Source of the DNA: Paenibacillus nuruki
Lineage (GTDB): Bacteria > Bacillota > Bacilli > Paenibacillales > Paenibacillaceae
Direction of reading: 5' to 3'
Assembly: GCF_001721045.1 (NCBI RefSeq)
Contig: NZ_MDER01000086.1
Coordinates: 248,001 to 312,000 of the forward strand
DNA length: 64,000 bases
In this document: positions 26,204 through 35,334 of the stretch, piece after piece
Numbering within the stretch: the first letter of the stretch is position 1
How the letters are laid out: each line of letters begins with the position of its first letter
Translations under genes and position numbers: made by a program
The notes under the pieces: generated by a model
What the model was told of the DNA's origin: nothing
The model's input: the letters and a program-made list of their open reading frames with translations, nothing else
The model's database searches: none

Positions 26204-26250
26204 AATAAGGCACACTGTCCATTATGCGGACAATGTGCCTTATTATTTTA
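26204..26250. terminator. Bidirectional terminator between thiamine operon and histidine kinase
   Basis: AATAAGGCACA.TGTCC / GGACA.TGTGCCTTATT stem followed by ATTTT; it serves both convergent units. Confidence 0.75.
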
Positions 26251-26257
26251 ATGTAAA

Positions 26258-28579
26258 TTATTTATTTTGTTCTTGAGTCTGCTCTTGTTCAGGTGAGCTG
26301 ACTTGATCAGGCTGCTCCCAATCGGAAAGCCATACCAAAATAACAGATAACAACTGTTCTACATTCATCGGTTTGCTGATGTAATCAGATGCTCCTGCTT
26401 CAATACATAATTCACGATCATCTTTCATCGCTTTCGCAGTTAACGCAATAATAGGCAAGTCTTTCCACTTTTCCTCTAAGCGAATCCAGCGCATCGCTTC
26501 ATATCCATCCATAATCGGCATCATCATATCCATTAGTACAATATCTGTAGATTCGGCATGTAGAAGTGCAATCGCTTCTTCCCCATTTTGTGCACTACGA
26601 ACATGCATCCCTTTGAGCTTGAGCACGCCTTCTAGTGCAAAAATATTACGCAAATCATCATCAACCACAAGCACAGATTTGCCTTGTAATCGAGCCAACG
26701 AATCTTCTTGTTCTTCTTTGTCCATCCATGTTGGAGATACAGGCTTGGTCACAGGCTGTCCTTCTTCATTGATAGCAAGTGAAGGAAGGTATAATGTAAA
26801 TGTACTCCCTTTGCCTAGTTCACTTTGAACTGTTACATAGCCCCCTAGCAATTTGGAGAACTCACGACAAATAGACAATCCTAGTCCTGTACCTCCATAC
26901 TGACGCTCTGTAGTACCGTCTTCTTGCTGAAAAGCTTCAAAGATTAAACTTTGCTTATCTTCTTTGATTCCTATTCCAGTATCCGTTACCGAGATCGCTA
27001 ACATATAATCCATCTGCTCAGGAATACTATATCCTTTAGCCACAATCGACTCATCTGCTAACGAAATATTGGTTGTTACAGAACCTTTACTTGTAAATTT
27101 GAACGCATTAGAAAGTAGATTTTTCATGATTTGTTGTAATCTTTTCTCATCGGTATAGAAGACATCTGGCACATTTTCATCAATATGAGAATGGAATTCA
27201 ATACCTTTTTGCTCTGCAATTTTGTCAAAGCTATATCCCATGACTTCAGGTAGATCATAGACCGCTACCGAATCACGTTGTACTTCAACCATCCCTGCTT
27301 CTACTTTAGATAAATCCAAAATATCGTCGATTAGGGTTAACAAATCTTGCCCGGATCGATTGATCACTTCTCCAAAATGTGGAACATCATCTTCTTCATG
27401 CTGTTTTTCTTTTTCACTAATCAATTGAGACAGAATTAAAATACTATTGAGTGGTGTACGTAATTCATGGGACATATTCGCTAAAAACTCCGATTTGTAC
27501 CGAGAACTACGGCTCAATTCTTCTGAATACAATTGAAGTTCTTTTTGAGTGATCTGCAATTCTTCCGTTTTGATCTCAGCATAGTGATTACGTTCACGAA
27601 GCTGTTCATTGGTAGCTTGCAGTTCTTCTTGTTGGACTTGTAGTTCTTCTTGTTGTGATTGCAGTTCTTCTGTTAGTGTCTGAGACTCACGTAATAACCG
27701 ATCCACTTGCATCCGATTATCAATATTGTTCACAACCACGCCAAAAGTATTAGCGATACGTTCAACCAGTTGTTGCTGTCTTTGCGAAAATCCGTGAATT
27801 GTTCCTAATTCAATGACAACGACTGTACGATTTTCAAATAAGATGGGCACAATCATAATTTCTTGAATAGGAATAACGGTTGCACCTGTCTGAATACGTA
27901 TCGGGTGATCAGATGGAGCTTTCATGATATGAGTCTGTTTTTCGAGGGCCGTTTGTCCAATAATACCTTCTCCAAATTTAAATGCATGAACTAGATCAGG
28001 CACATCGCTGTAGGTGGCATAAGACGCTTTTCTTTTTAACACTTCAATTCCATTTTCTTCTTCACAAAAATAAAAAATACCATATGCTGATTCTACAGCA
28101 GGTGTTAATTCATGAATTAATCGATCTGCTAGATCATCGATTGCATTTACATTACGATAGACATTTCCAATATGAGCCAATTGAGTCTGGATCCAATTGC
28201 TTTCTTCGATATGCTTATTAAATTCACTTGCTTGATGAGTATGCACTTCTAACGCTTCAGACATTTTATTAAAAGCTGTAGCAATATTACCAATTTCACC
28301 GCTAGCTGTAACATGTAGACGTGGCAAAGGTTCAGACGTATCAAAATCGATCTGTTCCATCACTGTCGTGACTTGTTTTAACTGACGGGTCGTTCTTTTG
28401 ATTGTCCAAAATGCGATTCCCACTCCAACTACGATAAGAAGAATAGATAACAGAGCAACGACCATTCCTGTACCTGTAAATGAGCCATTCTGAAATATAA
28501 TAAATTCAATAACCATGAATATAATAGCTATCGTTAAAACAATGCTAAATCCAAAGATTTGTTGGTTTTTGTAATTCAT
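26258..28579 (-). CDS. Hybrid sensor histidine kinase/response regulator
   Basis: A 773-aa membrane sensor: two N-terminal membrane helices (about 10-60) with almost no outside loop, a HAMP domain, a GAF domain (about 145-290), a Gln/Glu-rich coiled coil built from EELQ-x-QQEELQ units, HisKA with the phospho-histidine in MSHELRTPLNS (near 370), HATPase (DTGIGIKED, GGTGLGLSIC) and a C-terminal receiver with phospho-Asp in LMDMMMPIMDG (near 681). The small outside region suggests it senses an intracellular or membrane signal. No HTH partner is adjacent; the Hpt and receiver pair at 34.9-35.7 kb could complete a phosphorelay. The ribosome site is weakly spaced. Confidence 0.92.
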   Translation of the reverse strand: MNYKNQQIFGFSIVLTIAIIFMVIEFIIFQNGSFTGTGMVVALLSILLIVVGVGIAFWTIKRTTRQLKQVTTVMEQIDFDTSEPLPRLHVTASGEIGNIATAFNKMSEALEVHTHQASEFNKHIEESNWIQTQLAHIGNVYRNVNAIDDLADRLIHELTPAVESAYGIFYFCEEENGIEVLKRKASYATYSDVPDLVHAFKFGEGIIGQTALEKQTHIMKAPSDHPIRIQTGATVIPIQEIMIVPILFENRTVVVIELGTIHGFSQRQQQLVERIANTFGVVVNNIDNRMQVDRLLRESQTLTEELQSQQEELQVQQEELQATNEQLRERNHYAEIKTEELQITQKELQLYSEELSRSSRYKSEFLANMSHELRTPLNSILILSQLISEKEKQHEEDDVPHFGEVINRSGQDLLTLIDDILDLSKVEAGMVEVQRDSVAVYDLPEVMGYSFDKIAEQKGIEFHSHIDENVPDVFYTDEKRLQQIMKNLLSNAFKFTSKGSVTTNISLADESIVAKGYSIPEQMDYMLAISVTDTGIGIKEDKQSLIFEAFQQEDGTTERQYGGTGLGLSICREFSKLLGGYVTVQSELGKGSTFTLYLPSLAINEEGQPVTKPVSPTWMDKEEQEDSLARLQGKSVLVVDDDLRNIFALEGVLKLKGMHVRSAQNGEEAIALLHAESTDIVLMDMMMPIMDGYEAMRWIRLEEKWKDLPIIALTAKAMKDDRELCIEAGASDYISKPMNVEQLLSVILVWLSDWEQPDQVSSPEQEQTQEQNK

Positions 28580-28744
28580 TTGCTAGACAATCTTCCTCTC
28601 TGTTGTGCCATCTTAATGTTTGTATAGAAAGATATTCATACTCTATCAAGAATACGCTAAATTCCAGCAATTGTCTCGATTTAATACAATCTTTTTTGTA
28701 AAAATTGGTTGACTCACTACAAGTGTTCGTATGCTTCAAATGTC

Positions 28745-28773
28745 TTGACGTTCCTTTTATTCTGATATACGAT
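28745..28773 (+). promoter_or_regulatory. Promoter of the DHA2 exporter gene
   Basis: TTGACG (28745-28750), 17-bp spacer, TACGAT (28768-28773). Confidence 0.55.
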
Positions 28774-28838
28774 GTGCAGTGCTTCAAATAACTCTCTTTT
28801 CGTTAATAATAAACATCTTGATTCAGGAAGAAGGAACA

Positions 28839-30299
28839 ATGTACATGTCCAAAGCAACCAATCGGTCTATGGTTACTATAGGTCTGCTTGCAGCCCTGTT
28901 TATTGGTGCCCTAGATTCTACAGTAGTCAGTACAGCATCACCGCGCATTATTTCTTCACTCGGTGGACTGAACCTTATTAGTTGGATCTTCTCTATTTAT
29001 ACATTAACCACATGTATCGCCACGCCTATCTTTGGTAAGCTGGGTGATTTATTTGGTCGGAAATCTATTTTTGCGATAGGACTTGGAGTATTCGTGCTAG
29101 GTTCGATCATGTGCGGATTCGCTAACTCGATGACTGAATTGATCTGGTATCGTGCGATTCAAGGGATTGGCGCAGGAGCACTTACTCCGGTAACCTTTAC
29201 CATCGTAGGCGATCTGTATCCCGGTAAAGAACGTGCCAAAGTACAGGGATTATTCTCATCGGTATGGTCTGTAGCTGGGCTGTTTGGTCCATTAGTTGGT
29301 GGTTATTTCGTCGATTATATCTCCTGGCGCTGGATTTTCTTTATCAATTTACCTGTAGGTATTATCGCTATTTTGTTTATCTTTATTTATTTCCACGAAT
29401 CTTTTGAGAAAAAGCAGAAGTCGATCGATTATGCAGGAGCCATTACGTTTACGATCGGAATGACCGCTTTGTTGTTAGCCCTTTTAACAGGTGGAGAAGA
29501 ATATGCTTGGAGTTCACCGATGATTATAGGTTTATTTGCGGTGACTGTTATTTTTATGGCTTTATTCCTACGGATTGAACAGCGTGCAGCTGAACCGATG
29601 TTACCGTTATCGCTGTTTCACTCACGTATTTTATCTATTCCTTATGTGCTTGGTTTCTCTACACGATGGATGGTCATGGGTGTAACGGTGTATTGTGCAC
29701 TCTGGATACAAGATGTATTCGGCTATAGTGCTACGAGTGCCGGACTGGCTCTAATGCCGATGTCGATTGCCTGGCCTGTCGCTTCTACGTTAGCCGGACG
29801 CTGGATGTACAAAGTAGGCGCCAAATTACTGATTGTACTTGGATCAGCATTGGTAGTAGGCGGTAGTCTATGGTTAGCTGTTATGCATGCTCAATCTTCT
29901 TACGGCGTGATCGTAGGTTCATTGATTCTGATTGGACTGGGCATGGGCTTTATTGTGACCCCATCACTGGTTATTATTCAGGGCGCTGTCGGCTTCCAGA
30001 TGCGTAGTGTAGCGACGTCTACCAATACGTTAATGAACTCGCTTGGACAGACGATTAGTGTAGCTGTATTCGGTATGGTATTTAATGCAATTGTGACAAC
30101 AGGTACACCCTCTCAATTAGCATCTGGAATTCATTATGTATTTATATTGATGTTTGCTGTATCGATATTGAATCTGATTGTCGCTCTGTTCTTACCTTCT
30201 AGTAAACAATTATTTCAGGCGATTCGAGAGCATGAAGCACCTACTGTTCATCCGACTCCCAATCAGTCCAATGCTAAGCCAGCACTGGAACGTTCTTAA
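28839..30299 (+). CDS. DHA2-family multidrug exporter (EmrB/QacA type)
   Basis: A 486-aa proton-driven exporter with about 14 membrane helices. Signature elements: motif D1 LDSTVVSTASPRI in helix 1, motif A GKLGDLFGRKSIF, motif B RAIQGIGAGALTPV, motif C near SVAGLFGPLVGGYFVD. The ATG at 28839 lies 8 nt after AGGAAG; the ATG at 28845 is a possible alternative. A 49-aa membrane protein follows 57 bp later, probably in the same transcript. Substrate unknown. Confidence 0.92.
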   Translation: MYMSKATNRSMVTIGLLAALFIGALDSTVVSTASPRIISSLGGLNLISWIFSIYTLTTCIATPIFGKLGDLFGRKSIFAIGLGVFVLGSIMCGFANSMTELIWYRAIQGIGAGALTPVTFTIVGDLYPGKERAKVQGLFSSVWSVAGLFGPLVGGYFVDYISWRWIFFINLPVGIIAILFIFIYFHESFEKKQKSIDYAGAITFTIGMTALLLALLTGGEEYAWSSPMIIGLFAVTVIFMALFLRIEQRAAEPMLPLSLFHSRILSIPYVLGFSTRWMVMGVTVYCALWIQDVFGYSATSAGLALMPMSIAWPVASTLAGRWMYKVGAKLLIVLGSALVVGGSLWLAVMHAQSSYGVIVGSLILIGLGMGFIVTPSLVIIQGAVGFQMRSVATSTNTLMNSLGQTISVAVFGMVFNAIVTTGTPSQLASGIHYVFILMFAVSILNLIVALFLPSSKQLFQAIREHEAPTVHPTPNQSNAKPALERS

Positions 30300-30356
30300 T
30301 AAACTCGATACACTTAAAAAATTTCTACACGACTTTAATAGAGGAGTGTTTGCTCC

Positions 30357-30506
30357 ATGATCATCGATTGGGAAAAATGGAAAGAACTACAGTGGAAATT
30401 GCTAAAGTATTGGCTGGCTATACCTCGCATTGTACGGTTATCTGCTCTTCTTTTCACGATGCTTATCATTTCTATATTAGGTTGGATCAAAATATTAGCT
30501 GAATAA
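30357..30506 (+). CDS. Small single-helix membrane protein (49 aa)
   Basis: A short gene with a clear ribosome site (AGAGGAGTG, 30340-30347, about 9 nt before the ATG). The product begins with a Trp/Lys-rich amphipathic part (MIIDWEKWKELQWKLLKYW) and ends with one membrane helix (ALLFTMLIISILGWIKILAE). It lies between the DHA2 exporter and a shared terminator, so it is probably co-transcribed with the exporter and could be an accessory subunit. I do not recognise a family. Confidence 0.6.
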   Translation: MIIDWEKWKELQWKLLKYWLAIPRIVRLSALLFTMLIISILGWIKILAE

Positions 30507-30511
30507 AACAT

Positions 30512-30561
30512 AAAAAACCGTTATCGTGGACTCTTCGTGAGAACAATCGATAACGGTTTTT
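30512..30561. terminator. Bidirectional terminator between small membrane protein and nitroreductase
   Basis: AAAAACCGTTATCG / CGATAACGGTTTTT, perfect 14-bp stem. Confidence 0.85.
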
Positions 30562-30595
30562 CACTATATTATGATGTAAAATCACGATATTACAA

Positions 30596-31339
30596 TTAAC
30601 GTTTATTGAATCCTTTGCGTTCTAAAAATGATTTTAATTGCATCCGTGAAGGAGCCGTCATTTTCTCAGCCATCAAAGCTGACCATGGTGCACTTTTGGC
30701 TCCACCTGTACGTTCAGACAAATAACGAACCATCGTGTCATCGTACTCTTTCATTGCTTCTAAAGTTGTATCTGCTTGATAGGATTCACGATGCAAGATC
30801 GCTTTCTGTGGTAAGCGTGGACGAATACCCGGCTCTTGATTCGGATAGCCTAGACACATGCCATAGATAGGGTACACATGATCCGGTAAGTCTAAGAAAT
30901 CAGACACTTCTTCGATATGGTTACGAATCCCACCAATATAGACTACACCAAGTCCTAAAGACTCTGCGGCTATTGCGGCATTCTGTGCAGCTAAAGTAAC
31001 ATCTACGGTTGCCACGATAAAGTTTTCTGCGGCATCACCATAAGATTCAGCTTCAGGCATATGCTGTTGAACCGCATTTTCCAAGCGATACATATCTGCA
31101 CACCATACTAGAAATACAGGGCATTGCTCAATATACGGTTGGTTCCCTGCAAGCACAGATAGCTTGGACTTACGCTCTGGATCTGTAATGGCAATCACAC
31201 TATAAGCTTGCACATTACTAGAACTAGATGCCATTTGCCCAGCAGCAACAATCGCTTCTAATTGTTCTTCGGTAACGGGATCAGATTTATAGCTACGAAT
31301 CGAACGGTGCTTCATTAATAAAGAAATGGTATCATTCAT
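30596..31339 (-). CDS. NADPH-dependent nitroreductase, NfsA-like
   Basis: A 247-aa flavin nitroreductase of the NfsA/Frp group: N-terminal RSIRSYKSDPVTEEQL, FMN-binding ASSSSNVQAYSVIAI, the NfsA-type GDAAENFIVATVDVTLAAQNA, LGLGVVYIGGIRN, and the C-terminal GYPNQEPGIRPRLPQ. It reduces nitro compounds or quinones with NADPH. The start ATG at 31339 follows GGAGTG by 9 nt; a GTG at 31351 overlaps that site. The promoter carries a palindrome that suggests a repressor. No adjacent regulator is obvious. Confidence 0.92.
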   Translation of the reverse strand: MNDTISLLMKHRSIRSYKSDPVTEEQLEAIVAAGQMASSSSNVQAYSVIAITDPERKSKLSVLAGNQPYIEQCPVFLVWCADMYRLENAVQQHMPEAESYGDAAENFIVATVDVTLAAQNAAIAAESLGLGVVYIGGIRNHIEEVSDFLDLPDHVYPIYGMCLGYPNQEPGIRPRLPQKAILHRESYQADTTLEAMKEYDDTMVRYLSERTGGAKSAPWSALMAEKMTAPSRMQLKSFLERKGFNKR

Positions 31340-31394
31340 AAATAGGAACACTCCTGTCTACTAATCATTTATAACTAACTAATTATATATAACT

Positions 31395-31423
31395 ATTATC
31401 ATATTAATTAGTACTAAATGCAA
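31395..31423 (-). promoter_or_regulatory. Nitroreductase promoter with embedded palindrome
   Basis: Minus strand: TTGCAT (31418-31423), 17-bp spacer, GATAAT (31395-31400). The spacer contains the palindrome TTAGTACTAA (31408-31417), a likely operator; ACTAAT-like words recur downstream. Confidence 0.5.
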
Positions 31424-31425
31424 GT

Positions 31426-33861
31426 TTATAATAATTTGATTCGTTGTAAACGTAACGCATTTAATACCACTGATACGGAACTAAAAGCCATTGCTGCCCC
31501 GGCTAACCATGGAGCTAACAAACCTAGGGCAGCAATAGGAATACCAATAACATTATAAGCAAGCGCCCAGAATAGATTTTGGCGAATATTACGAATCGTC
31601 CGGCGACTGAGCATAATCGCATCGCCAATCCCGTTCAGATCTCCACGCATTAAGGTAATATCTGCCGCTTCCATCGCTACATCGGCTCCTGTACCAATCG
31701 CAATCCCTGTATTGGCTGTTGCCAAAGCAGGAGCATCATTGATCCCATCTCCTACCATCGCTACAATACGACCTTCTTGTTGCAAACGGCTAATCTCGGC
31801 AGCTTTACCTTCAGGCAGTACACCTGCCAATACGTGATCGACACCTGTTTGGTTAGCAATCGCTTGAGCGGTACGTTCATTGTCGCCTGTAATCATAATC
31901 ACACGTAAGCCCATTTGTTTGAGACGAGCTATTGCTGCTTGTGATGTTTCTTTAACCGTATCCGCTACAGCAATCCAGCCTGCGTACTGACCGTTAATAG
32001 CAGTTAACATCACTGTTTTACCCTGCTGTTCAACTTCTTGAATCTCTGCTTCAAGATAATCTACATCAATCTGCTGAGATTGCAACAATTGACGAGTTCC
32101 GATCCATAGCGATTGTTGTCCTGTCGTTGCATGTATACCCTTGCCGGGTATCGCTTCAAAGGTATCTACATGAACAGGTGTTAATCCACGATCTTTGATC
32201 CCTTGTACAATGGCTCTAGCTAATGGATGTTCAGAAGCTGATTCCGCTCCTGCTACCCATGTTAACCATTGATCTTCTGAAATCTGTTCGTGATGATTAG
32301 CAAATCGAAGGTCTGTTAAAATAGGCTCGCCACGTGTAATCGTTCCTGTTTTGTCTAATACAACTGTATCTACTTTGTGTGCCGCTTCTAAATGCTCTCC
32401 ACCTTTGAACAAAATGCCGTATTCAGCAGCTCTACCTGAACCTGCCATAATCGAAGTCGGTGTGGCTAGCCCTAGTGCACATGGACAAGCGATAACCAGT
32501 ACCGCAATTGCTTTTTCAAGTGCTCCACTAAAATCACCGGGCGTTACACCCCAGAACCAGATTGCAAAGGTTAATAACGCAATACCGACTACAATCGGTA
32601 CAAAAATACCTGAAATCACATCAGCTAAACGCTGAATCGGTGCTTTGGAGACTTGAGCTTCTTCTACAACACGAATAATCTGAGACAGCGCGGTTTCTTT
32701 GCCAATATGAACAGCCCGGAACTTAAGTCGTCCATTCTGATTAATAGTGGCTCCGATCACCTGCTCACCGACCGTTTTTTCAACAGGTAGACTTTCTCCG
32801 GTTAACATCGATTCATCAATAGAAGAATGCCCTTCGACCACTTCACCATCGACTGGAATCTTTTCACCCGGTTTGACAATAATAATATGGCCAACTTGCA
32901 CATCATCGACTGGAATCTCTACTTCTTCTCCATCGCGATCAATACGAGCAGTTACAGCTCGTAAGCCCATCAAGCTACGTATCGCATCCGAAGAACGTCC
33001 TTTGGCACGATGTTCAAACCATTTGCCTAGTAAAATCAATGTAATCAAGATTGAACTCACTTCAAAATATAATTCTACCGTCGTTCCCGGTACCACCAAC
33101 GAACGAATAATGAGAAATAAACTATAAAAGTAAGCAGCTGATGTTCCCAGTGCTACCAGTACATCCATATTGGCGCTTCCGCTACGCAATGCTTTGTAAG
33201 CACCCACATAGAAGGCTCCTCCAATAATAAATTGAACCGGTGTAGCAAGTATTAATTGTACCCATGGATTCATTAAAAACATCGGTACACCAATCCATGA
33301 TGTCACGCTAAAATGACCGAACATCGCCCACAGTAAAGGCAGTGATAAGATCGCCGAAGCGATTAATTTCCACTTTCGCACAGTGGCTTCATGTGCTCGT
33401 CGTTGTTGAAGACCTTCTTCTTTTTTGGGAGATGCGGTATAGCCTAGCTTTTCCACTTTGCGTATAATATCGGTTGTTTCTAGACTGCCCGGCGTATATT
33501 GAACTCTAGCGGTTTCCAGCGCCAGATTTACATTGACTGATGAGACGCCCTCCATCCGCTTGATTCCTTTTTCAATTCTTGTAGCACAAGCTGCACAGGT
33601 CATACCTGCAATATCCAGATCGACAGTTTCTTTCAGTGATTGATAACCCAATTGTTCGATTTTCTGTTCCACTTGTTCTTTATTTACTGTAGATGGGGTA
33701 TAAGTGACAGAAGCTCGTTCAAGAGCTAGATTCACATTCACTTCTTCTACCCCGTCAAGACGACCCAATCCTTTTTCGATTCGTGTTGCACAAGCAGCGC
33801 AAGTCATGCCACCAATTTGTAATGTTAATTGCTTGGTCTGATCTTCTGATGATGCGTTCAT
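31426..33861 (-). CDS. copA: Copper-exporting P1B-type ATPase
   Basis: An 811-aa Cu(I) efflux pump. Two N-terminal HMA domains each have [13 protein letters not shown], followed by eight membrane helices with the copper site [10 protein letters not shown] (near 457), the phosphorylation motif [11 protein letters not shown] (near 504), HP in SEHPLARAI and [13 protein letters not shown] in the hinge. The TGE of the actuator is [11 protein letters not shown]. The ATG follows GGAGGTTATTAGC. It is downstream of csoR-copZ but separated from them by a terminator and its own CsoR box, so copA forms a second copper-inducible unit. Confidence 0.97.
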   Translation of the reverse strand: MNASSEDQTKQLTLQIGGMTCAACATRIEKGLGRLDGVEEVNVNLALERASVTYTPSTVNKEQVEQKIEQLGYQSLKETVDLDIAGMTCAACATRIEKGIKRMEGVSSVNVNLALETARVQYTPGSLETTDIIRKVEKLGYTASPKKEEGLQQRRAHEATVRKWKLIASAILSLPLLWAMFGHFSVTSWIGVPMFLMNPWVQLILATPVQFIIGGAFYVGAYKALRSGSANMDVLVALGTSAAYFYSLFLIIRSLVVPGTTVELYFEVSSILITLILLGKWFEHRAKGRSSDAIRSLMGLRAVTARIDRDGEEVEIPVDDVQVGHIIIVKPGEKIPVDGEVVEGHSSIDESMLTGESLPVEKTVGEQVIGATINQNGRLKFRAVHIGKETALSQIIRVVEEAQVSKAPIQRLADVISGIFVPIVVGIALLTFAIWFWGVTPGDFSGALEKAIAVLVIACPCALGLATPTSIMAGSGRAAEYGILFKGGEHLEAAHKVDTVVLDKTGTITRGEPILTDLRFANHHEQISEDQWLTWVAGAESASEHPLARAIVQGIKDRGLTPVHVDTFEAIPGKGIHATTGQQSLWIGTRQLLQSQQIDVDYLEAEIQEVEQQGKTVMLTAINGQYAGWIAVADTVKETSQAAIARLKQMGLRVIMITGDNERTAQAIANQTGVDHVLAGVLPEGKAAEISRLQQEGRIVAMVGDGINDAPALATANTGIAIGTGADVAMEAADITLMRGDLNGIGDAIMLSRRTIRNIRQNLFWALAYNVIGIPIAALGLLAPWLAGAAMAFSSVSVVLNALRLQRIKLL

Positions 33862-33899
33862 GCTAATAACCTCCTTTTTCGATACGATTCTTTATTTTT

Positions 33900-33916
33900 A
33901 TACCCCTATAGGGTAT
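33900..33916 (-). promoter_or_regulatory. CsoR box upstream of copA
   Basis: ATACCCCTATAGGGTAT, a G/C-arm pseudo-palindrome of the CsoR operator type. TATAAA follows at once on the minus strand, so the box sits in the promoter. Confidence 0.75.
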
Positions 33917-33926
33917 TTATATTTCC

Positions 33927-33960
33927 AAAAAAAGTTGCCCGAAGGATTACTAAGGGCAAC
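33927..33960 (-). terminator. Terminator between copZ and copA
   Basis: Minus-strand GTTGCCC-13-GGGCAAC stem followed by TTTTTTT; it ends the csoR-copZ transcript before copA. Confidence 0.8.
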
Positions 33961-34012
33961 ACATTCACTTCATTTCAACATACATAACTCAGTATACAGC
34001 TCTATCGTTCTA

Positions 34013-34225
34013 TTAACCGCCTGTGGAGATAACGTCATATCCTTGTTCTTCAATCGCATCGGTCAATTTCATGATATCCACTTGATCTGCATCGTATTCG
34101 ATATCTACAGACTTCGCTTCCAAATTCACTTTGCCTTTAGCACCAATTTCTTGCAGTGCTCCTTCTACCGCTTGAACACAATGATTACAAGACATACCTT
34201 CTACTTCTAATTTGATCGTTGCCAT
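34013..34225 (-). CDS. copZ: Copper chaperone
   Basis: A 70-aa HMA-fold chaperone with the Cu(I)-binding motif GMSCNHC near residues 10-16 and the family ending EEQGYDV. It carries copper to CopA's HMA domains. The ATG at 34225 follows AAGGAGGA; a TTG at 34243 overlaps that site. It is 33 bp downstream of csoR, in the same CsoR-controlled transcript. Confidence 0.95.
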   Translation of the reverse strand: MATIKLEVEGMSCNHCVQAVEGALQEIGAKGKVNLEAKSVDIEYDADQVDIMKLTDAIEEQGYDVISTGG

Positions 34226-34258
34226 GATTATGTCCTCCTTCAAAAAGTTATAATTATA

Positions 34259-34615
34259 TTATTTCAATAATTTATTAATCGTTATCAATAGCTCGTCAAT
34301 CACTTCATTCTCGCCGGCTTCGATTCGCTCCACTACACAGCTCTTCATATGCCCTTCTAACAACAATCTACCCACCGAATTCAATGCGGATTGGGCAGCT
34401 GCAATCTGATTCAGTACATCATCACAATACGTATCTTTCTCGATCATGCCTTTGATCCCGCGAATCTGTCCTTCCACACGATTAAGACGGCGAATCATAT
34501 TACTTTTCATCTCATCTGAATGGTGACTGTGCCGAACCTCTCCCGGGCTATGGTCGCAAGATTCACGATGTTCCTGAGGTGAACCTTCGATATTCAGATG
34601 ATCCATCTTCTCCAT
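34259..34615 (-). CDS. csoR: Copper-sensing repressor
   Basis: A 118-aa all-helical repressor of the CsoR/RcnR family. The Cu(I) ligands are recognisable as Cys in DTYCDDVL, His in EGHMKSC and its Cys (C-H-C set); the DNA-binding face includes MIRRLNRVEGQIRGIKGMI. The N-terminus is extended by about 35 residues rich in His, Cys and acidic residues (RESCDH, RHSHHSDE), which may bind extra metal. The ATG at 34615 follows GGGGGC. The CsoR box at 34655-34671 lies in its own promoter, so it is autoregulated and released by copper. Confidence 0.93.
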   Translation of the reverse strand: MEKMDHLNIEGSPQEHRESCDHSPGEVRHSHHSDEMKSNMIRRLNRVEGQIRGIKGMIEKDTYCDDVLNQIAAAQSALNSVGRLLLEGHMKSCVVERIEAGENEVIDELLITINKLLK

Positions 34616-34646
34616 AAAGTAGCCCCCTGTAATCATTTATAATTCT

Positions 34647-34675
34647 ATCCTAACATACCCCCATAGGGTATTCAA
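34647..34675 (-). promoter_or_regulatory. csoR-copZ promoter with CsoR box
   Basis: Minus strand TTGAAT (34670-34675), 17-bp spacer, TAGGAT (34647-34652) with TG-T before it. The CsoR operator ATACCCCCATAGGGTAT (34655-34671) fills the spacer. Confidence 0.8.
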
Positions 34676-34728
34676 GTGTTAATTGATATTCTATCTTTTT
34701 TAGGTATGTATACCGATTTTTTTGGACA

Positions 34729-34760
34729 AACAAAACAGCCTACTGAAAATAAATAGGCTG
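34729..34760 (-). terminator. Terminator downstream of the response regulator gene
   Basis: Minus-strand CAGCCTA-11-TAGGCTG followed by TTTTGTTTG, about 145 nt beyond the response regulator stop. Confidence 0.6.
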
Positions 34761-34904
34761 CTGCTTCTCCATCCTTTTTTACTATAGTCTTCATTTTAAA
34801 ATGGTTCAGACAGATCTTTTATAAAGTATCCTGATCCAAACGATACAAAACATCCTGTCTATTTCCTTTAAATTTATGCTAAAATGTACCCTGTAAAAGC
34901 GTTT

Positions 34905-35288
34905 TTATGATTGATCTATTCCTCTGTCTAAATGATCCAATACTCGCTCGATCAATTGTGCAGGATCGATTGGTTTTGTCATGAAATCAATTGCCCCCAT
35001 ACGCATACCACGAATGACCATTTCAGAACGAGAATCACCTGACAACAGTAACACAGGGATATCTTTGGTAGCTGGTTTGTTTTTAAGATTTTCTAGTACA
35101 TGCAGTCCGTCTACATCCGGTAGATGAATATCTAAAATAATCAAATCATACCCTGTAATACGCGAAGGGATTTTCAAAAAGTCACCAGCATCCTCATATG
35201 ATTCTACGATTACATCTTCTGTTTCCAACAATTGCTTAATCAACAATGTAAATGGAGCGCTATCATCAATAATAACTATTTTTTTCAT
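34905..35288 (-). CDS. Single-domain response regulator (CheY-like)
   Basis: A 127-aa receiver domain without output domain: acidic pair IIDDSAP, phospho-acceptor Asp in LIILDIHLPDVDG, Thr/Ser in LLLSGDS, and Lys in FMTKPIDPAQL. I start it at the ATG 35288 (MKKIVIIDD), although the ribosome site is weak. It is divergent from a free-standing Hpt domain, with only 46 bp between the starts, so each promoter must lie partly inside the other gene. Together they look like the middle pieces of a phosphorelay. Confidence 0.88.
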   Translation of the reverse strand: MKKIVIIDDSAPFTLLIKQLLETEDVIVESYEDAGDFLKIPSRITGYDLIILDIHLPDVDGLHVLENLKNKPATKDIPVLLLSGDSRSEMVIRGMRMGAIDFMTKPIDPAQLIERVLDHLDRGIDQS

Positions 35289-35334
35289 GAAACGGTTACA
35301 CGTCCTTTGCAGAAAAATAGGGAGGGAAAGATTC

